Source of the DNA: Thioclava sediminum
Lineage (GTDB): Bacteria; Pseudomonadota; Alphaproteobacteria; Rhodobacterales; Rhodobacteraceae
Assembly: GCF_002020355.1 (NCBI RefSeq)
Contig: NZ_MPZV01000004.1
Span: forward strand, 1 to 64,000
Length of the DNA stretch: 64,000 bases
Direction: 5' to 3'
Below are positions 51,932 through 61,233 of the stretch, one piece after another. The notes beneath the pieces were generated by a model. It saw only the letters and a program-made list of their open reading frames with translations, was not told the DNA's origin and ran no database searches. Position 1 is the first letter of the stretch. Each line of letters starts with the position of its first letter. Made by a program: the position numbers and the translations under genes.

Positions 51932-52825
51932 GTGAGAGAAACGGCGAAATTCGCGGTCAGCCTGTTCGGGCGGCTGTTCCAATCGAATATCACCCTCGTG
52001 TCGGCGGGGGTCGCCTTCTATTCCATGCTCGCGATCTTCCCCGGCATCTCCGCGACCATCGCGCTGTGGAGCGCGTTTGCCGATCCGACGGTGATCCGCA
52101 CCTATCTCAACGTGGCGGATGATTTCATCCCGCCCGAAGCCTATGCGCTGATCAACGACCAGATCCAGAACTGGCTGATCGGGCCGCGCGCAACGATCGG
52201 GCTCGGCGTGATGTTCTCTGCCGCCGTGACCCTGTTCTCGGCCCGCGCGGGCGTCGCGGCGCTGGTGCTCAGCCTCAACGTGATCCACGGCACCCGGCCC
52301 CGGGCGACGATCTGGAGCTTCATCATGGGCTACCTGATGACGATCGCGCTGGTCGGCGTGATGCTGGCCGCAATGGCGACGGTGGTCGTCGTCCCCGTCG
52401 CCATCAACTTCCTGCCCTTCCACGAATATTCCAAGATTCTGCTCTCGGGTCTGCCATGGGCGGCGATGCTTTTGCTGATGCTGACGGCGCTCGGCATTCT
52501 CTATCGCTACGGGCCCAATACCGAGGGCAAGCGCGATCCGATCCTGACGCTCGGCGCGGTGCTGGCGACGGCGCTCTGGGGGCTCAGCTCGATCGGGCTG
52601 ACCTTCTACCTTTCGAATTTCGGCAATTACAACAAGATCTACGGCTCGATCGGGGCGGTGATCGCGCTTCTCGTCTGGCTCTATCTCAGCGCCTTTTCGG
52701 TGCTGATGGGGGCCGCGCTGAACGCAGAGCTCGCCGCCTTCCGCAAGCGTCGCGCGCAAGAGAAACTCCGCGACGCGATCGAGGGCGACGACGAGGCTAA
52801 GGCCAAGGAAGCATCCTCGTCATAA
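51932..52825 (+). CDS. YihY/RBN family membrane protein
   Basis: 297 aa with about six helices. The GTG start follows AGGAG. Motifs typical for the family: LVSAGVAFYSMLAIFPGISA near the start and YGSIGAVIALLVWLYLSAFSVLMGAALNAE near the end. Once called ribonuclease BN by mistake; it is an inner-membrane protein of uncertain role (envelope/virulence-factor transport). The last codons overlap the start of a long hairpin. Confidence 0.9.
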   Translation: MRETAKFAVSLFGRLFQSNITLVSAGVAFYSMLAIFPGISATIALWSAFADPTVIRTYLNVADDFIPPEAYALINDQIQNWLIGPRATIGLGVMFSAAVTLFSARAGVAALVLSLNVIHGTRPRATIWSFIMGYLMTIALVGVMLAAMATVVVVPVAINFLPFHEYSKILLSGLPWAAMLLLMLTALGILYRYGPNTEGKRDPILTLGAVLATALWGLSSIGLTFYLSNFGNYNKIYGSIGAVIALLVWLYLSAFSVLMGAALNAELAAFRKRRAQEKLRDAIEGDDEAKAKEASSS

Positions 52826-52864
52826 GTTTCACTTATTTCCGGGCGCGGAAATGAAGTGAAACTT
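52824..52864. terminator. 18-bp bidirectional hairpin between yihY and tamB
   Basis: AAGTTTCACTTATTTCCG (52824-52841) pairs with its complement at 52846-52864 (one bulged G, 4-nt loop). It begins inside the yihY stop codon and ends 5 nt before the tamB stop. It can terminate both convergent genes. Confidence 0.85.
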
Positions 52865-52869
52865 ATGGA

Positions 52870-55800
52870 TCAGTAGTTCTTCTCGAAATAGAGGCCGACC
52901 CCGCTCTTGCCGTCGGAACCGACGGTGCCGCGCGCGGTGAGGCTCTTGGTCACATCCAGATTGAGGTTGATCTGCGAGGTCCCGTCACCGCCCACCGTGA
53001 CATCGGTATAGATATTGTCCGACAGGTATTTCCCGACCTTGAGCTGGGTGTTGCCCTGCGCATCGGTCGAGACGTCGAAATCATCCAGCCCGAAATTCTT
53101 CCGCAGCTTGCCGATGATCCCTTCGCCGCCCTTGCCCGCGAGTGTCGCGACGGCCGAGGCCAACTGCGCCGCCTGCAAGGGCGAGAGATTGTCGATGGAG
53201 CGCCCGAAGATCAGCCGCGCGAGAACCTCATCCTGTGGCAGGTCAGGGGAGGACGCGAAGGTCACCAACGGCGCATTCGCCTGCCCCTGAATGTTGATCG
53301 AAATCGTGTAATCGTCCTGCGTCGTGGTCGCGGTGAAGTCGATATAGGGTACCAGCGCGCCTTGCAGCGCGATCCGGCCCTGATCGAGCGTGAAGCGCTG
53401 CCCCAGAATGTCGAGCCGACCGCGCACAAGCGAGAACTGCCCGATCGGGATCACGTTCGCCGTGGTGCCGGTGATCCTCAGCGAACCGCCAAGCTCCGCA
53501 TCCAGACCCCGGCCGCGCACGAAGATGCCGCGTTCGGAGGCGATGGTGACATCGAGCGGGAACGACGGACCGGAGGCCTTCGCACCACCGCTCGCATCGC
53601 TCTGGCCATTGTTCAGCAGGCTCGCACGCTTCAGCGTCTCGCGCACCGCACCGCTCTCGCCGACATGCTGGATCCCGTCGGGGACCGAAGCCCCGCCGCC
53701 GACGCCCGAGGAGGGCACCCGCAATTCGGTATCGCTCAGCGTGATGCGCCCGGCGATTTTCGCACCGCCGGTCAGCGGCCCGTCCATCGTGATCGTGCCC
53801 GAGGCGCGCGTGTCATACAGCTCGGGATCCTTCAGCCGCGCGCGGTCGAAACGGATCGTCAGATTGCCGTTATAGGGCGCGGAGAGGTTGATCGGGCCGT
53901 TGACGGTGATTTGCCCGCCCGTGCCCAGCCGCCCGGTCACGCCAAGCTGCGCGCTGCCATTCGAAAGCTGCACGCGCGTGTCGACGTTTTCCAGAACCAT
54001 GCCGAGATTGGGGGCGACAACCTTCGCGCCATTCGACGTCACCGTGCCCGACAGCGCCGCCAGCCCCGGCTTGCCGTTCATCCGCAGATCGAAGCTAAGC
54101 GGGCCCTGGACCGAGCGCGGCTCGATGAAGCTGTTGGCGAGCGCGGTCTGCGCCTGCCCGGTGATCGAGAGATCGGCATCGGCGAAATTCGTCGCCATGC
54201 GGCCAGACACTTTCGCGTCCAAGCCGCCCGGTCCGGTGCCGGAGAGGCTCAGATTATAGCCAGAGCCATCCTCGGTGACCGTGCCCGACACCGTCACCGG
54301 TCCCGGGAAGCCCGGCGCAAGCAGCGCGGCATTGGCGAGGCGCGCGTTCAGGTCGACCTTGCGCGAGGTCTCGTCCGCGGTCCCCTTGGCGGAAACGTCG
54401 AGCTGCGGGTTCTTCAGGTCGAGGTTCTGCACTTCGACCGCGCCGTTCGCATATTTGGCCTGCAGCGAGAGGTTCGTCGTGCCCGCCAGCAGCTTGTCCG
54501 CCTCGGGCTGACCGATTGCGAGGGATTTGCCGGTGCCGTCGAGCGTCAGCCCATAGGTCGCGCCATCCATCGTCGCCGTCGCATCGGCCACGAGCGTACC
54601 GCCATATTTCGCGCCCAGCGCCGACAAATCCTTGGTGTCGAGATGGGCGGTCACCTTACCCTTGTCGCCGTCGAGATTGCCCTGCGCCTGCAACTCTCCC
54701 GCTGCGGTTTTCACATCGAGCGAGTCCAGCGTCATGCTGGCATCGCTGCGCGAGCCCGAGACCGAAAACTCAGACCGCCCGGCCAGCGCGCGGTCCACCT
54801 CGGGGATACCGATCGCGAGGGAATTGCCGGTGCCTTTGAGCGTCACCCCATAGGTGCCGCCATTCAACGTCACGGACGCATCGGCGGCCAACTTGCCGCC
54901 ATATTGATCGCCCAGCAGCGACAGGTCATTTGTGTCGAGCGTGGCGGTCAGTTTGCCGTTCTCGCTCGCCAGATCACCCTGCGCCTGAAGCGTGCCCGCG
55001 CTTGTTTGCACGTTAAGCGAATCCAGTGTCAGCCCGGTCTCGTCGCGCTTGGCCGAGATCGCGATTTCCGACCGGCCCGCCAGCGCACGATCCGCCTGCG
55101 GCTGGTCGATCGAGATGTCCTGACCGACGAGGTTGAGATTGGCGTCGAAGGCGCCGCTGAGAACGGTGTATTTCCCGGCGACCGTCATCCGCGCCGCGCC
55201 GCCGAGATCACGCCCCGCCAGACCCGACAGCATCGAGAGGTTCGAATGGTCGACCTGCGCCGCGCCCTCGATGGTCACACCCTCGCTGATATTGTCGATC
55301 GTGAGGTTGGAATTCAGGCTGTAGCCGGTGCCTTTCAGCGCCAGTTGCGACAGGCGCAGCGGCTTGTCCTGCTGCCACGAGAAGACGGTGCGCAGGGTAA
55401 CGGCGCTGCCCGCGGCGGCGCTCAGCTTTGGATCGGACAGCTCCAACCCGTTGATACCCAAAAGCACCGTACCGCCCGCAGAGGGCGGCGAAGCCTGCCG
55501 GATGCGGCCCGAACCCGAGAGGTTCGCGGTCAGCATCTTGGTGCCATCTTCGCGGCGCAGCTGGTTCAGACGGCCCGTCAGCTTCCAGCCATCGCCCTCG
55601 GCCTTGTCATAAGAGAGATCGAGCGTACCCGATTGCACATAGGTTTTCGGCCCCGAGATCGGCAGCAGCACCTCTTGGCCATCGCCGAGGCCGAGATTGG
55701 CGGTGAGGTCGAATTTCACCGGCATGTTATTGGCGCCGGTCTGCGCCGAGCCGTTCAACTGCAGCGCGCGCGATTTCAGATCGAGCGTATTGAGCGTCGT

Positions 55801-56781
55801 CTGTCCCGAGGCCGTGCGCGTGCCATCCGCGACCAGCGCGACCTCGTTGCCGAAGAATTCGTGGTAGTCGGGCGGCAGCAGCGGACGGATATCGCCACCC
55901 AGCGCGACGGAGAAGGTCGTTACCTTGTCGCTGCCTTCGGGTGCGCCCTCGGGCAGTTTGCTGCCCACCGAGACCTGCCCCGCCAGACGCTGCTGACCTT
56001 CGGTGCTCAGCACGATATCGGCGGTGAAATCGTCGAGCGGGCCCTTGCCCGAAACGGCGAGCGTCATCGCCGGATTGCCCGGAAGGCCGACCTTCTGGAC
56101 GATGATCCCGTTTTTGCCCTCGTCCACCAGCAGGTCGAGGCCCAGTTCACGCGTGGCGTTTTCGTAGGATGCGGTAAGGGAGAACTGGCCCTTCTTGTTG
56201 TCGATCCGGGTGATGTCGAGCTTGGCGTTGCCCTCGCCCCCTGCGAGCGACATCGAGCCAGAGACTTTGACCGTCGCCTCTTGCCCGAGGATTGGCTCGC
56301 CGAGGATCACCTTCTTCGCGTCGATCTTGCCGATCTGCACCGAGACGGGCAGGTCGGGAAGCTGGAACGGCTTGGCCTCGGGGCTGGGAGCGGTCGAGCT
56401 GCTCTCGGAGGTCGGCAGGCGCGGCAGGTCGATCTCGGCGGCGGAGAGCTCGTCGATCTCGATCTTGCCGGTCAGCAGCGCCGTGCGGTTCCACTGGAGT
56501 GCGCCATCCTTGATCGTGATCCACGCGCCGTCCTTGTCGGAGATCGTGAGCTGATCGAAGGTCGCCCGCGAACTGAGCGCCCCCGAGAACCCGTCGAGCC
56601 GCACGGTACGCCCGGCGCCCGAGAGGTTATCCTCGATCAACCCGGTCAGATAGGAGCGGTCGCGCTGCGTCTGCTCGTCGGTCGCGGCCCCTGCCCCATC
56701 TGCGGTCTGCGGCGCGCTGTCCTGCGCGGTGGCGACCAGCGGCGTCAGGCAGAAAGCGAGAAGGATAGCGAAACGTTTCAT
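52870..56781 (-). CDS. tamB: TamB, inner-membrane component of the TAM system
   Basis: 1303 aa. A signal-anchor (about 1-20) leads into a long beta-rich periplasmic part with at least three similar repeats in 590-800 (each with the LDSL and KGTGNSLAIGIPEVD pattern), and the DUF490 C-terminal domain (about 950-1303) with FGRSIDNLSPLQAAQLASA and a terminal KYLSDNIYTDVTVG. The last residues end in Tyr. With TamA it moves phospholipid and outer-membrane proteins between membranes. It shares 1 nt with TamA (TGATG). Confidence 0.93.
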   Translation of the reverse strand: MKRFAILLAFCLTPLVATAQDSAPQTADGAGAATDEQTQRDRSYLTGLIEDNLSGAGRTVRLDGFSGALSSRATFDQLTISDKDGAWITIKDGALQWNRTALLTGKIEIDELSAAEIDLPRLPTSESSSTAPSPEAKPFQLPDLPVSVQIGKIDAKKVILGEPILGQEATVKVSGSMSLAGGEGNAKLDITRIDNKKGQFSLTASYENATRELGLDLLVDEGKNGIIVQKVGLPGNPAMTLAVSGKGPLDDFTADIVLSTEGQQRLAGQVSVGSKLPEGAPEGSDKVTTFSVALGGDIRPLLPPDYHEFFGNEVALVADGTRTASGQTTLNTLDLKSRALQLNGSAQTGANNMPVKFDLTANLGLGDGQEVLLPISGPKTYVQSGTLDLSYDKAEGDGWKLTGRLNQLRREDGTKMLTANLSGSGRIRQASPPSAGGTVLLGINGLELSDPKLSAAAGSAVTLRTVFSWQQDKPLRLSQLALKGTGYSLNSNLTIDNISEGVTIEGAAQVDHSNLSMLSGLAGRDLGGAARMTVAGKYTVLSGAFDANLNLVGQDISIDQPQADRALAGRSEIAISAKRDETGLTLDSLNVQTSAGTLQAQGDLASENGKLTATLDTNDLSLLGDQYGGKLAADASVTLNGGTYGVTLKGTGNSLAIGIPEVDRALAGRSEFSVSGSRSDASMTLDSLDVKTAAGELQAQGNLDGDKGKVTAHLDTKDLSALGAKYGGTLVADATATMDGATYGLTLDGTGKSLAIGQPEADKLLAGTTNLSLQAKYANGAVEVQNLDLKNPQLDVSAKGTADETSRKVDLNARLANAALLAPGFPGPVTVSGTVTEDGSGYNLSLSGTGPGGLDAKVSGRMATNFADADLSITGQAQTALANSFIEPRSVQGPLSFDLRMNGKPGLAALSGTVTSNGAKVVAPNLGMVLENVDTRVQLSNGSAQLGVTGRLGTGGQITVNGPINLSAPYNGNLTIRFDRARLKDPELYDTRASGTITMDGPLTGGAKIAGRITLSDTELRVPSSGVGGGASVPDGIQHVGESGAVRETLKRASLLNNGQSDASGGAKASGPSFPLDVTIASERGIFVRGRGLDAELGGSLRITGTTANVIPIGQFSLVRGRLDILGQRFTLDQGRIALQGALVPYIDFTATTTQDDYTISINIQGQANAPLVTFASSPDLPQDEVLARLIFGRSIDNLSPLQAAQLASAVATLAGKGGEGIIGKLRKNFGLDDFDVSTDAQGNTQLKVGKYLSDNIYTDVTVGGDGTSQINLNLDVTKSLTARGTVGSDGKSGVGLYFEKNY

Positions 56782-58574
56782 CAGAAGGCCTGCCCGATAC
56801 CGATATAGAGTTGCGCCCCCGATCCGGTGCCGCCCGAGACCGGGAACCCGACGTCGAGGCGGATCGGGCCGATGCCCGTCTTGTAGCGCAGGCCGAGGCC
56901 CGCGCCCGCCTGCGAGCCCGAGTCGCCGCCGCCCGCGATATAGCCATAATCGTAGAAGGCGACCGCGCCGATCTTGTCGGTGATGCCGATGCGCGCCTCG
57001 CCCTGGAAACCCACGAATTCGGTGCCGCCGGTTTTCAGCGTGCCGCCATCGAGCACTTCGACGCCGAGCGACTGGTAGGGCTGGCCGCGCACGGTGCCGC
57101 CGCCGCCCGAGTAGAACAGATAGTCGCGCGGGGTTTCCTCGAGATCGGAGCCATAGACCCCGCCAAGCTGCACGCGCCCCGCGAGCACGAAGCGATCGTT
57201 CTGCCCGAAGCCCCGATAGGCGCGCAGATCGCCGGTGACCTGCGCCCCGGTGCCGGTATCGCCGCCGATCCCCACGAAGGGCGTCACGCCGGCCTGAATG
57301 TAATAGCCCTTTGTCGGATCGAGCTTGTTGTCGCGATCGTCCCAGGTGAGTTTCGTCGGCAGATAGACCTGACGGAAATAGGTTTGTCCCGAGTCGTCGG
57401 TCACCTTGGACCAGCCGTAATTGATCGAGACGTCGCCGGTCAGCTTGTCGTTGAAGATCCGCGTCAGACCGAAGCCGATATCGAAGGCGTTCTCGGTGTA
57501 ATCCTCTTCGTTCTTCTGGCTGATCTCGGTGGTGATATAGGCGCTGGTTTCCGGGTTGAAGGTCGCCGGGCGGTCGATCCGCGCGCCGATCGAGTAATCC
57601 GTGCCGCCCGTCGCGCCGCCGATGCCGGAGATGCCCGCATCCACGCGGAAACGCTCGCCGCCGCCGAAGAGGTTGCGGTGCAGCCAGTAGCCATTGAGGC
57701 CGAGCCCGTCGCTGGTGCTGAGCTCCGCGCCGAGGCCGATCTTGCGTTTCTTCTGCTCGACCACGGCAAGGTTCACATCGAGGCTGTCATCGGGGTTGAG
57801 GGTCTTGGCCTCGGTGATCGCGACCGAGGAGAAAATCCCGGTGCGCTGCAGCCGCGCCTGAACCTGATCCAGCTTCTTCGGGTCGTAGACCTCGCCCGTC
57901 GGGAAGCCCGCGATCTCGCGCAGGCGTTTCGTGCGCAAGCGCTTGTTGCCGGAGGTTTCCAGCCGCCCGAAGGTCACCAGCGGCCCCGGTGCCAGACGCA
58001 CGTCGGAGGCCAGCTGATTGGCGCGGTGATCCGCGACGATGTTCTGATAGGAGACTTCCGCCTTGGCGTGCCCCGCATCACGCCAACCGGTCGTCGCCGC
58101 GCTGGCCGCATCGACGATCACGCCCGATTTCGCGACCGCCCCGACCTTATAGCCCTCGGGCAGATCGGTTTTCGGCGCGACCGGCGCGATATCGGCGCGC
58201 GAGAAGGTAAATTCGGGGCCCGGCGTCACGGTCACGGTGACGTTGTTCACCGTGGAAGGTGCATCGAGCGGCGGAATCGAGGCGGCCTCGCGCCCGTCGA
58301 GCTTGATCGACACGGTGCCCGAATACCGTCCCTCAGCGAACAGTGCCGAAACGATCCGGTTATAGTCGGCGCGCGCCTCGGAGAGCACGTCCTGCGCGTC
58401 CTTGCTGTCGTCTTCTGCAGATTGCACCAGAAGCGATGCGCCCTTGATCGTATTGCGCAGATCGTCTGACGCGCCGGGAGTGTTGAACTTCAACGAATAT
58501 GCGAGTGCCGGGGTCGCGAGGATCGCAAGCGCCGCCACGCTCAAATGAAAAACTCGGATGGTCTTCAGTCCCAT
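56781..58574 (-). CDS. tamA: TamA, BamA-family outer-membrane protein
   Basis: 597 aa. A signal peptide (about 1-25, ending ALA), POTRA domains (about 45-285) and a 16-stranded barrel (about 290-597) with the typical VRGQPYQSLG lid-lock region and a terminal Phe. It partners TamB, which follows with 1-nt overlap. The operon order tamA-tamB is common in proteobacteria. Confidence 0.94.
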   Translation of the reverse strand: MGLKTIRVFHLSVAALAILATPALAYSLKFNTPGASDDLRNTIKGASLLVQSAEDDSKDAQDVLSEARADYNRIVSALFAEGRYSGTVSIKLDGREAASIPPLDAPSTVNNVTVTVTPGPEFTFSRADIAPVAPKTDLPEGYKVGAVAKSGVIVDAASAATTGWRDAGHAKAEVSYQNIVADHRANQLASDVRLAPGPLVTFGRLETSGNKRLRTKRLREIAGFPTGEVYDPKKLDQVQARLQRTGIFSSVAITEAKTLNPDDSLDVNLAVVEQKKRKIGLGAELSTSDGLGLNGYWLHRNLFGGGERFRVDAGISGIGGATGGTDYSIGARIDRPATFNPETSAYITTEISQKNEEDYTENAFDIGFGLTRIFNDKLTGDVSINYGWSKVTDDSGQTYFRQVYLPTKLTWDDRDNKLDPTKGYYIQAGVTPFVGIGGDTGTGAQVTGDLRAYRGFGQNDRFVLAGRVQLGGVYGSDLEETPRDYLFYSGGGGTVRGQPYQSLGVEVLDGGTLKTGGTEFVGFQGEARIGITDKIGAVAFYDYGYIAGGGDSGSQAGAGLGLRYKTGIGPIRLDVGFPVSGGTGSGAQLYIGIGQAF

Positions 58575-58687
58575 TACTCATGCCCCCGCCCAATCGAGAG
58601 CAGAGTTACAGGTAAGCGGTACGAAAGCTAGGGCAAGCGCGGAATTCCGCGTAGCAATTTAAGGCAATCGGCAGAAATCCCCACTAC

Positions 58688-59212
58688 TCAGCAGATCAGC
58701 GCGGGCAGGATGCGGGAGATATGCTCGTGCATGTAAAACCGGAGCCAGCGCGAGAACCGATCGGGATAGCGCCGCACCTCGGCCCCGAGGTCGTAAAGTC
58801 CGATCCAGCGGGTCTCCGAGACCAGCTCGGGATCGGGATTCACGGTGAGGCCGCGCTGCGCATAGGCGATGTAGATGTCGGTTACTTCGTGCTCGACCAG
58901 CCCGTCGCCGATATCCATCCGGTATTCGATGCGGTCGGCATGGGCAGGATAGAGCCCCTCGATGCCCAGCTCCTCGCGCAGTCGCCGCAGCGCACAGGTC
59001 TCGGGGCGCTCCCCCCAATCGGGATGACTGCAGCAGGTATTCGACCAGAGACCGGGGGATTGCAGGCAGTTTTCCGAGCGCTTCTGCAGAAGGAGCTTTT
59101 CGCCATCCATGACGAAAATGGAAACCGCCCGGTGGCGGATCCCTTCGCGATGCGCATCCATCACGTCGACAGGGGCGAGCGTGCCCTCGATCCATGCCTG
59201 TATCTGGCCCAT
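58688..59212 (-). CDS. idi: Isopentenyl-diphosphate delta-isomerase
   Basis: 174 aa. Nudix box in GERPETCALRRLREELGIE; active Cys in WSNTCCSHPDWG and Glu in HEVTDIYI. It interconverts IPP and DMAPP for isoprenoid (carotenoid, quinone) synthesis. Rhodobacteraceae with carotenoids usually carry it. It lies alone between tamA and secB. The type I length is about 180 aa, so this is complete. Confidence 0.95.
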   Translation of the reverse strand: MGQIQAWIEGTLAPVDVMDAHREGIRHRAVSIFVMDGEKLLLQKRSENCLQSPGLWSNTCCSHPDWGERPETCALRRLREELGIEGLYPAHADRIEYRMDIGDGLVEHEVTDIYIAYAQRGLTVNPDPELVSETRWIGLYDLGAEVRRYPDRFSRWLRFYMHEHISRILPALIC

Positions 59213-59230
59213 GATACCTCTTTTGAATCC

Positions 59231-59263
59231 GGTGATCCTGTCCGGGTCGCGGACGGGATCACC
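59231..59263 (-). terminator. Hairpin upstream of idi
   Basis: GGTGATCCTGTCCG (59231-59244) pairs with 59250-59263 (one G-U pair). It lies between secB and idi on the minus strand and could end the secB transcript. The T-run is weak. Confidence 0.55.
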
Positions 59264-59311
59264 GTTACAAAATGGGTCCGTGACAGGCCAGAGTCACGGT
59301 GTCAGCTTGTC

Positions 59312-59337
59312 CCTGAGGCACGATGCCGCGCCTCAGG
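59312..59337 (-). terminator. Hairpin after secB
   Basis: CCTGAGGC (59312-59319) pairs with GCCTCAGG (59330-59337), 13 nt after the secB stop. No T-run. Confidence 0.5.
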
Positions 59338-59350
59338 TCAGCTTGACGAA

Positions 59351-59863
59351 TCAGACCGTCGTGGGCGCCTCGGTCTGCTGACGACGCGCCAGTTCGTTGC
59401 GGTACAGCGCGACGAAATCGACGATCTCGAGGTTGAAGGGCGGGAAGCCACCGTCGCGGGTCACGTCCGAGACGATGCGACGCACGAAGGGGAACAGCTG
59501 ACGCGGGCATTCGATCAGCAGGAAGGGATGCAGCTGATCTTCCGGCACGCCTTCGACGTGGAAGATGCCGCCGTAATCGAGCTCGAGCAGATAGAGCGTC
59601 GCGCCGTCCGACTTGTTGTTCGCGGTGATCTTGAACTTGGTGATCACCTCGTATTGATGCTCGGCGTTGCGCTTCTTGGCATCGAGCGACACCTGCACCT
59701 GCATCTCGGGCTGGATGTCGCTGGTCTGCACGCCTTTCGTGGCGACATTGTTCTCGAAGGACATGTCGCGCGTGAATTGCGCGAGGATGTTCATACGCAG
59801 CCCTTGTTGCTCTTGCTGCGGATCCGCGGCGCCGTTGGTCTCGCCATTTGCTTCGTCAGTCAT
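59351..59863 (-). CDS. secB: Protein-export chaperone SecB
   Basis: 170 aa. The SecB fold is covered by VQVSLDAKKRNAEHQYEVITKF, LLELDYGGIFHVEGVPEDQL and the C-terminal LFPFVRRIVSDVTRDGGFPP. Length fits alphaproteobacterial SecB. It keeps preproteins unfolded and hands them to SecA. FxsA lies divergent or upstream on the same strand with a 59-nt gap. GGGAGAGG precedes the ATG. Confidence 0.96.
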   Translation of the reverse strand: MTDEANGETNGAADPQQEQQGLRMNILAQFTRDMSFENNVATKGVQTSDIQPEMQVQVSLDAKKRNAEHQYEVITKFKITANNKSDGATLYLLELDYGGIFHVEGVPEDQLHPFLLIECPRQLFPFVRRIVSDVTRDGGFPPFNLEIVDFVALYRNELARRQQTEAPTTV

Positions 59864-59922
59864 CGACCTCTCCCAAAATTATTTGTGCGAGGTTTAGCAC
59901 CGGCAGAAAGAAGCCTCAATTC

Positions 59923-60450
59923 TCAATGACGCGTCCAGCCGGACGGCCCGTCGGAGGGCTTGCCGTTGGGATCGTCGCGATGGGTCATCTCCTCGACCTC
60001 TTCGGCATCGAGGATCTCCGGATCGCGCGGACGGTTCGGAGGTTCGCGGCGCGGATCGTATTGGGTCGTCGTCCGGTATGCGCCGCCCATCTCGAATCGC
60101 TGCACCTTCACCCGGCTCGCTGCGGCTTTCATCACCCAGTCACGAATTCCGGGGATCAGCAGCAGGATCCCGACCGTATCGGTAAAGAAGCCCGGCGTCA
60201 GCAGCAGCACCCCGGCCACGAGGATCATCGCACCATGCGCCAGTGGGCGCGACGGGTCGCTCAATTCATTGAGAGAGCTGCGCAGATCGTTGAGCGCACG
60301 CGCCCCTTCCCTGCGGACCAGCGACGTGCCCACGATCGCGGTCAGCAACACGATCCCCAGCGTCGGCCACAGGCCGATGAGCCCGCCCACTTGAATGAAC
60401 AGACCGATCTCGATCAGCGGCACGGCCAGAAAGGCCAGAAAGATCCACAT
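59923..60450 (-). CDS. fxsA: FxsA family membrane protein
   Basis: 175 aa from ATG 60450 (GAGGATGCC upstream); the in-frame extension to 60585 is not credible. FxsA signature: PLIEIGLFIQVGGLIGLWPT and LLLTPGFFTDTVGILLLIPGIR. Two to three helices in the N-terminal 110 residues and a charged C-terminal tail. In E. coli FxsA is a cytoplasmic-membrane protein that relieves phage exclusion. It is conserved next to secB in this group. Confidence 0.9.
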   Translation of the reverse strand: MWIFLAFLAVPLIEIGLFIQVGGLIGLWPTLGIVLLTAIVGTSLVRREGARALNDLRSSLNELSDPSRPLAHGAMILVAGVLLLTPGFFTDTVGILLLIPGIRDWVMKAAASRVKVQRFEMGGAYRTTTQYDPRREPPNRPRDPEILDAEEVEEMTHRDDPNGKPSDGPSGWTRH

Positions 60451-60568
60451 GGCATCCTCTTTTATCGCGTCTCCGGGCAAGCTGCGCCGGTGGACTTGAA
60501 CTAGTTGACGCCTTACATAAGTAGCCATTGACCTAGAAACAAACATGAAGCCAAACACAGGGGTCTCG

Positions 60569-61228
60569 ATGTCCGGTGCCGTCATTCAGCTTATCGTCCT
60601 CGCGGCGATTGCGATCTTCCTGATTTTCAAGCTGAAAAGCGTGCTCGGGACCCGTGAGGGCTATGAAAAGCCGATCGCGCCCGAAACGCCGGACACGCCG
60701 GCGCCGAAGCGCGATTTCGACGTGATCGAAGGCGGTCCCGATCACGATATCATCGACAATGTGCCCGAGGGCTCGACCGCCGCCGTCGCGCTTGCCGCGA
60801 TGAAACGCGTCGAGCCGAGCTTCTCGGTCTCGGAATTCCTGCAAGGCGCGCGCGGCGCTTACGAGATGATCCTGATGGCTTTCGAGACCGGCGATCTGGA
60901 AAAGGTCCGCCCCTTCCTGTCCGCCGAGGTCTACGAGGCCTTCGAGGGCGCCGTGGAAGCGCGCAAGGAGAAGGGTCTCGATGTTCAGGCGGAATTCCTC
61001 GGCCTGCGCGAACTGGTGCTGAGCAATGCCGATTTCGACCACTCCACGAAGGAAGCCGAAGTGACCGTGCGCTTCGGGGCCGAGATCATTTCGGTCGCGC
61101 GCGACGCCGCCGGAGAGGTGGTCGAGGGCGACCCCAAATCGCCGCGCAAGCAGCGTGACATCTGGACCTTCGCCCGCACGATGGGTGCGAATGACCCGAA
61201 CTGGCAGCTCGTCGCCACGGGCGGCTGA
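60569..61228 (+). CDS. Tim44-like domain protein
   Basis: 219 aa from ATG 60569 (GGGG upstream); ATG 60545 is an alternative. One N-terminal membrane anchor (about 5-22) and a Tim44-like/TimA domain (about 85-215) with FLQGARGAYEMILMAFETGDLE and PFLSAEVYEAF. In alphaproteobacteria these proteins resemble mitochondrial Tim44 and lie in the inner membrane; they may bridge membrane complexes. mltA starts 5 nt downstream, so they are co-transcribed. Confidence 0.9.
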   Translation: MSGAVIQLIVLAAIAIFLIFKLKSVLGTREGYEKPIAPETPDTPAPKRDFDVIEGGPDHDIIDNVPEGSTAAVALAAMKRVEPSFSVSEFLQGARGAYEMILMAFETGDLEKVRPFLSAEVYEAFEGAVEARKEKGLDVQAEFLGLRELVLSNADFDHSTKEAEVTVRFGAEIISVARDAAGEVVEGDPKSPRKQRDIWTFARTMGANDPNWQLVATGG

Positions 61229-61233
61229 AGCCG

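Noticed and set aside
53362-56808. 1148-codon plus-strand open frame over tamB
   Set aside because: It is the antisense shadow of tamB; repeat-like features in it come from the tamB repeats.
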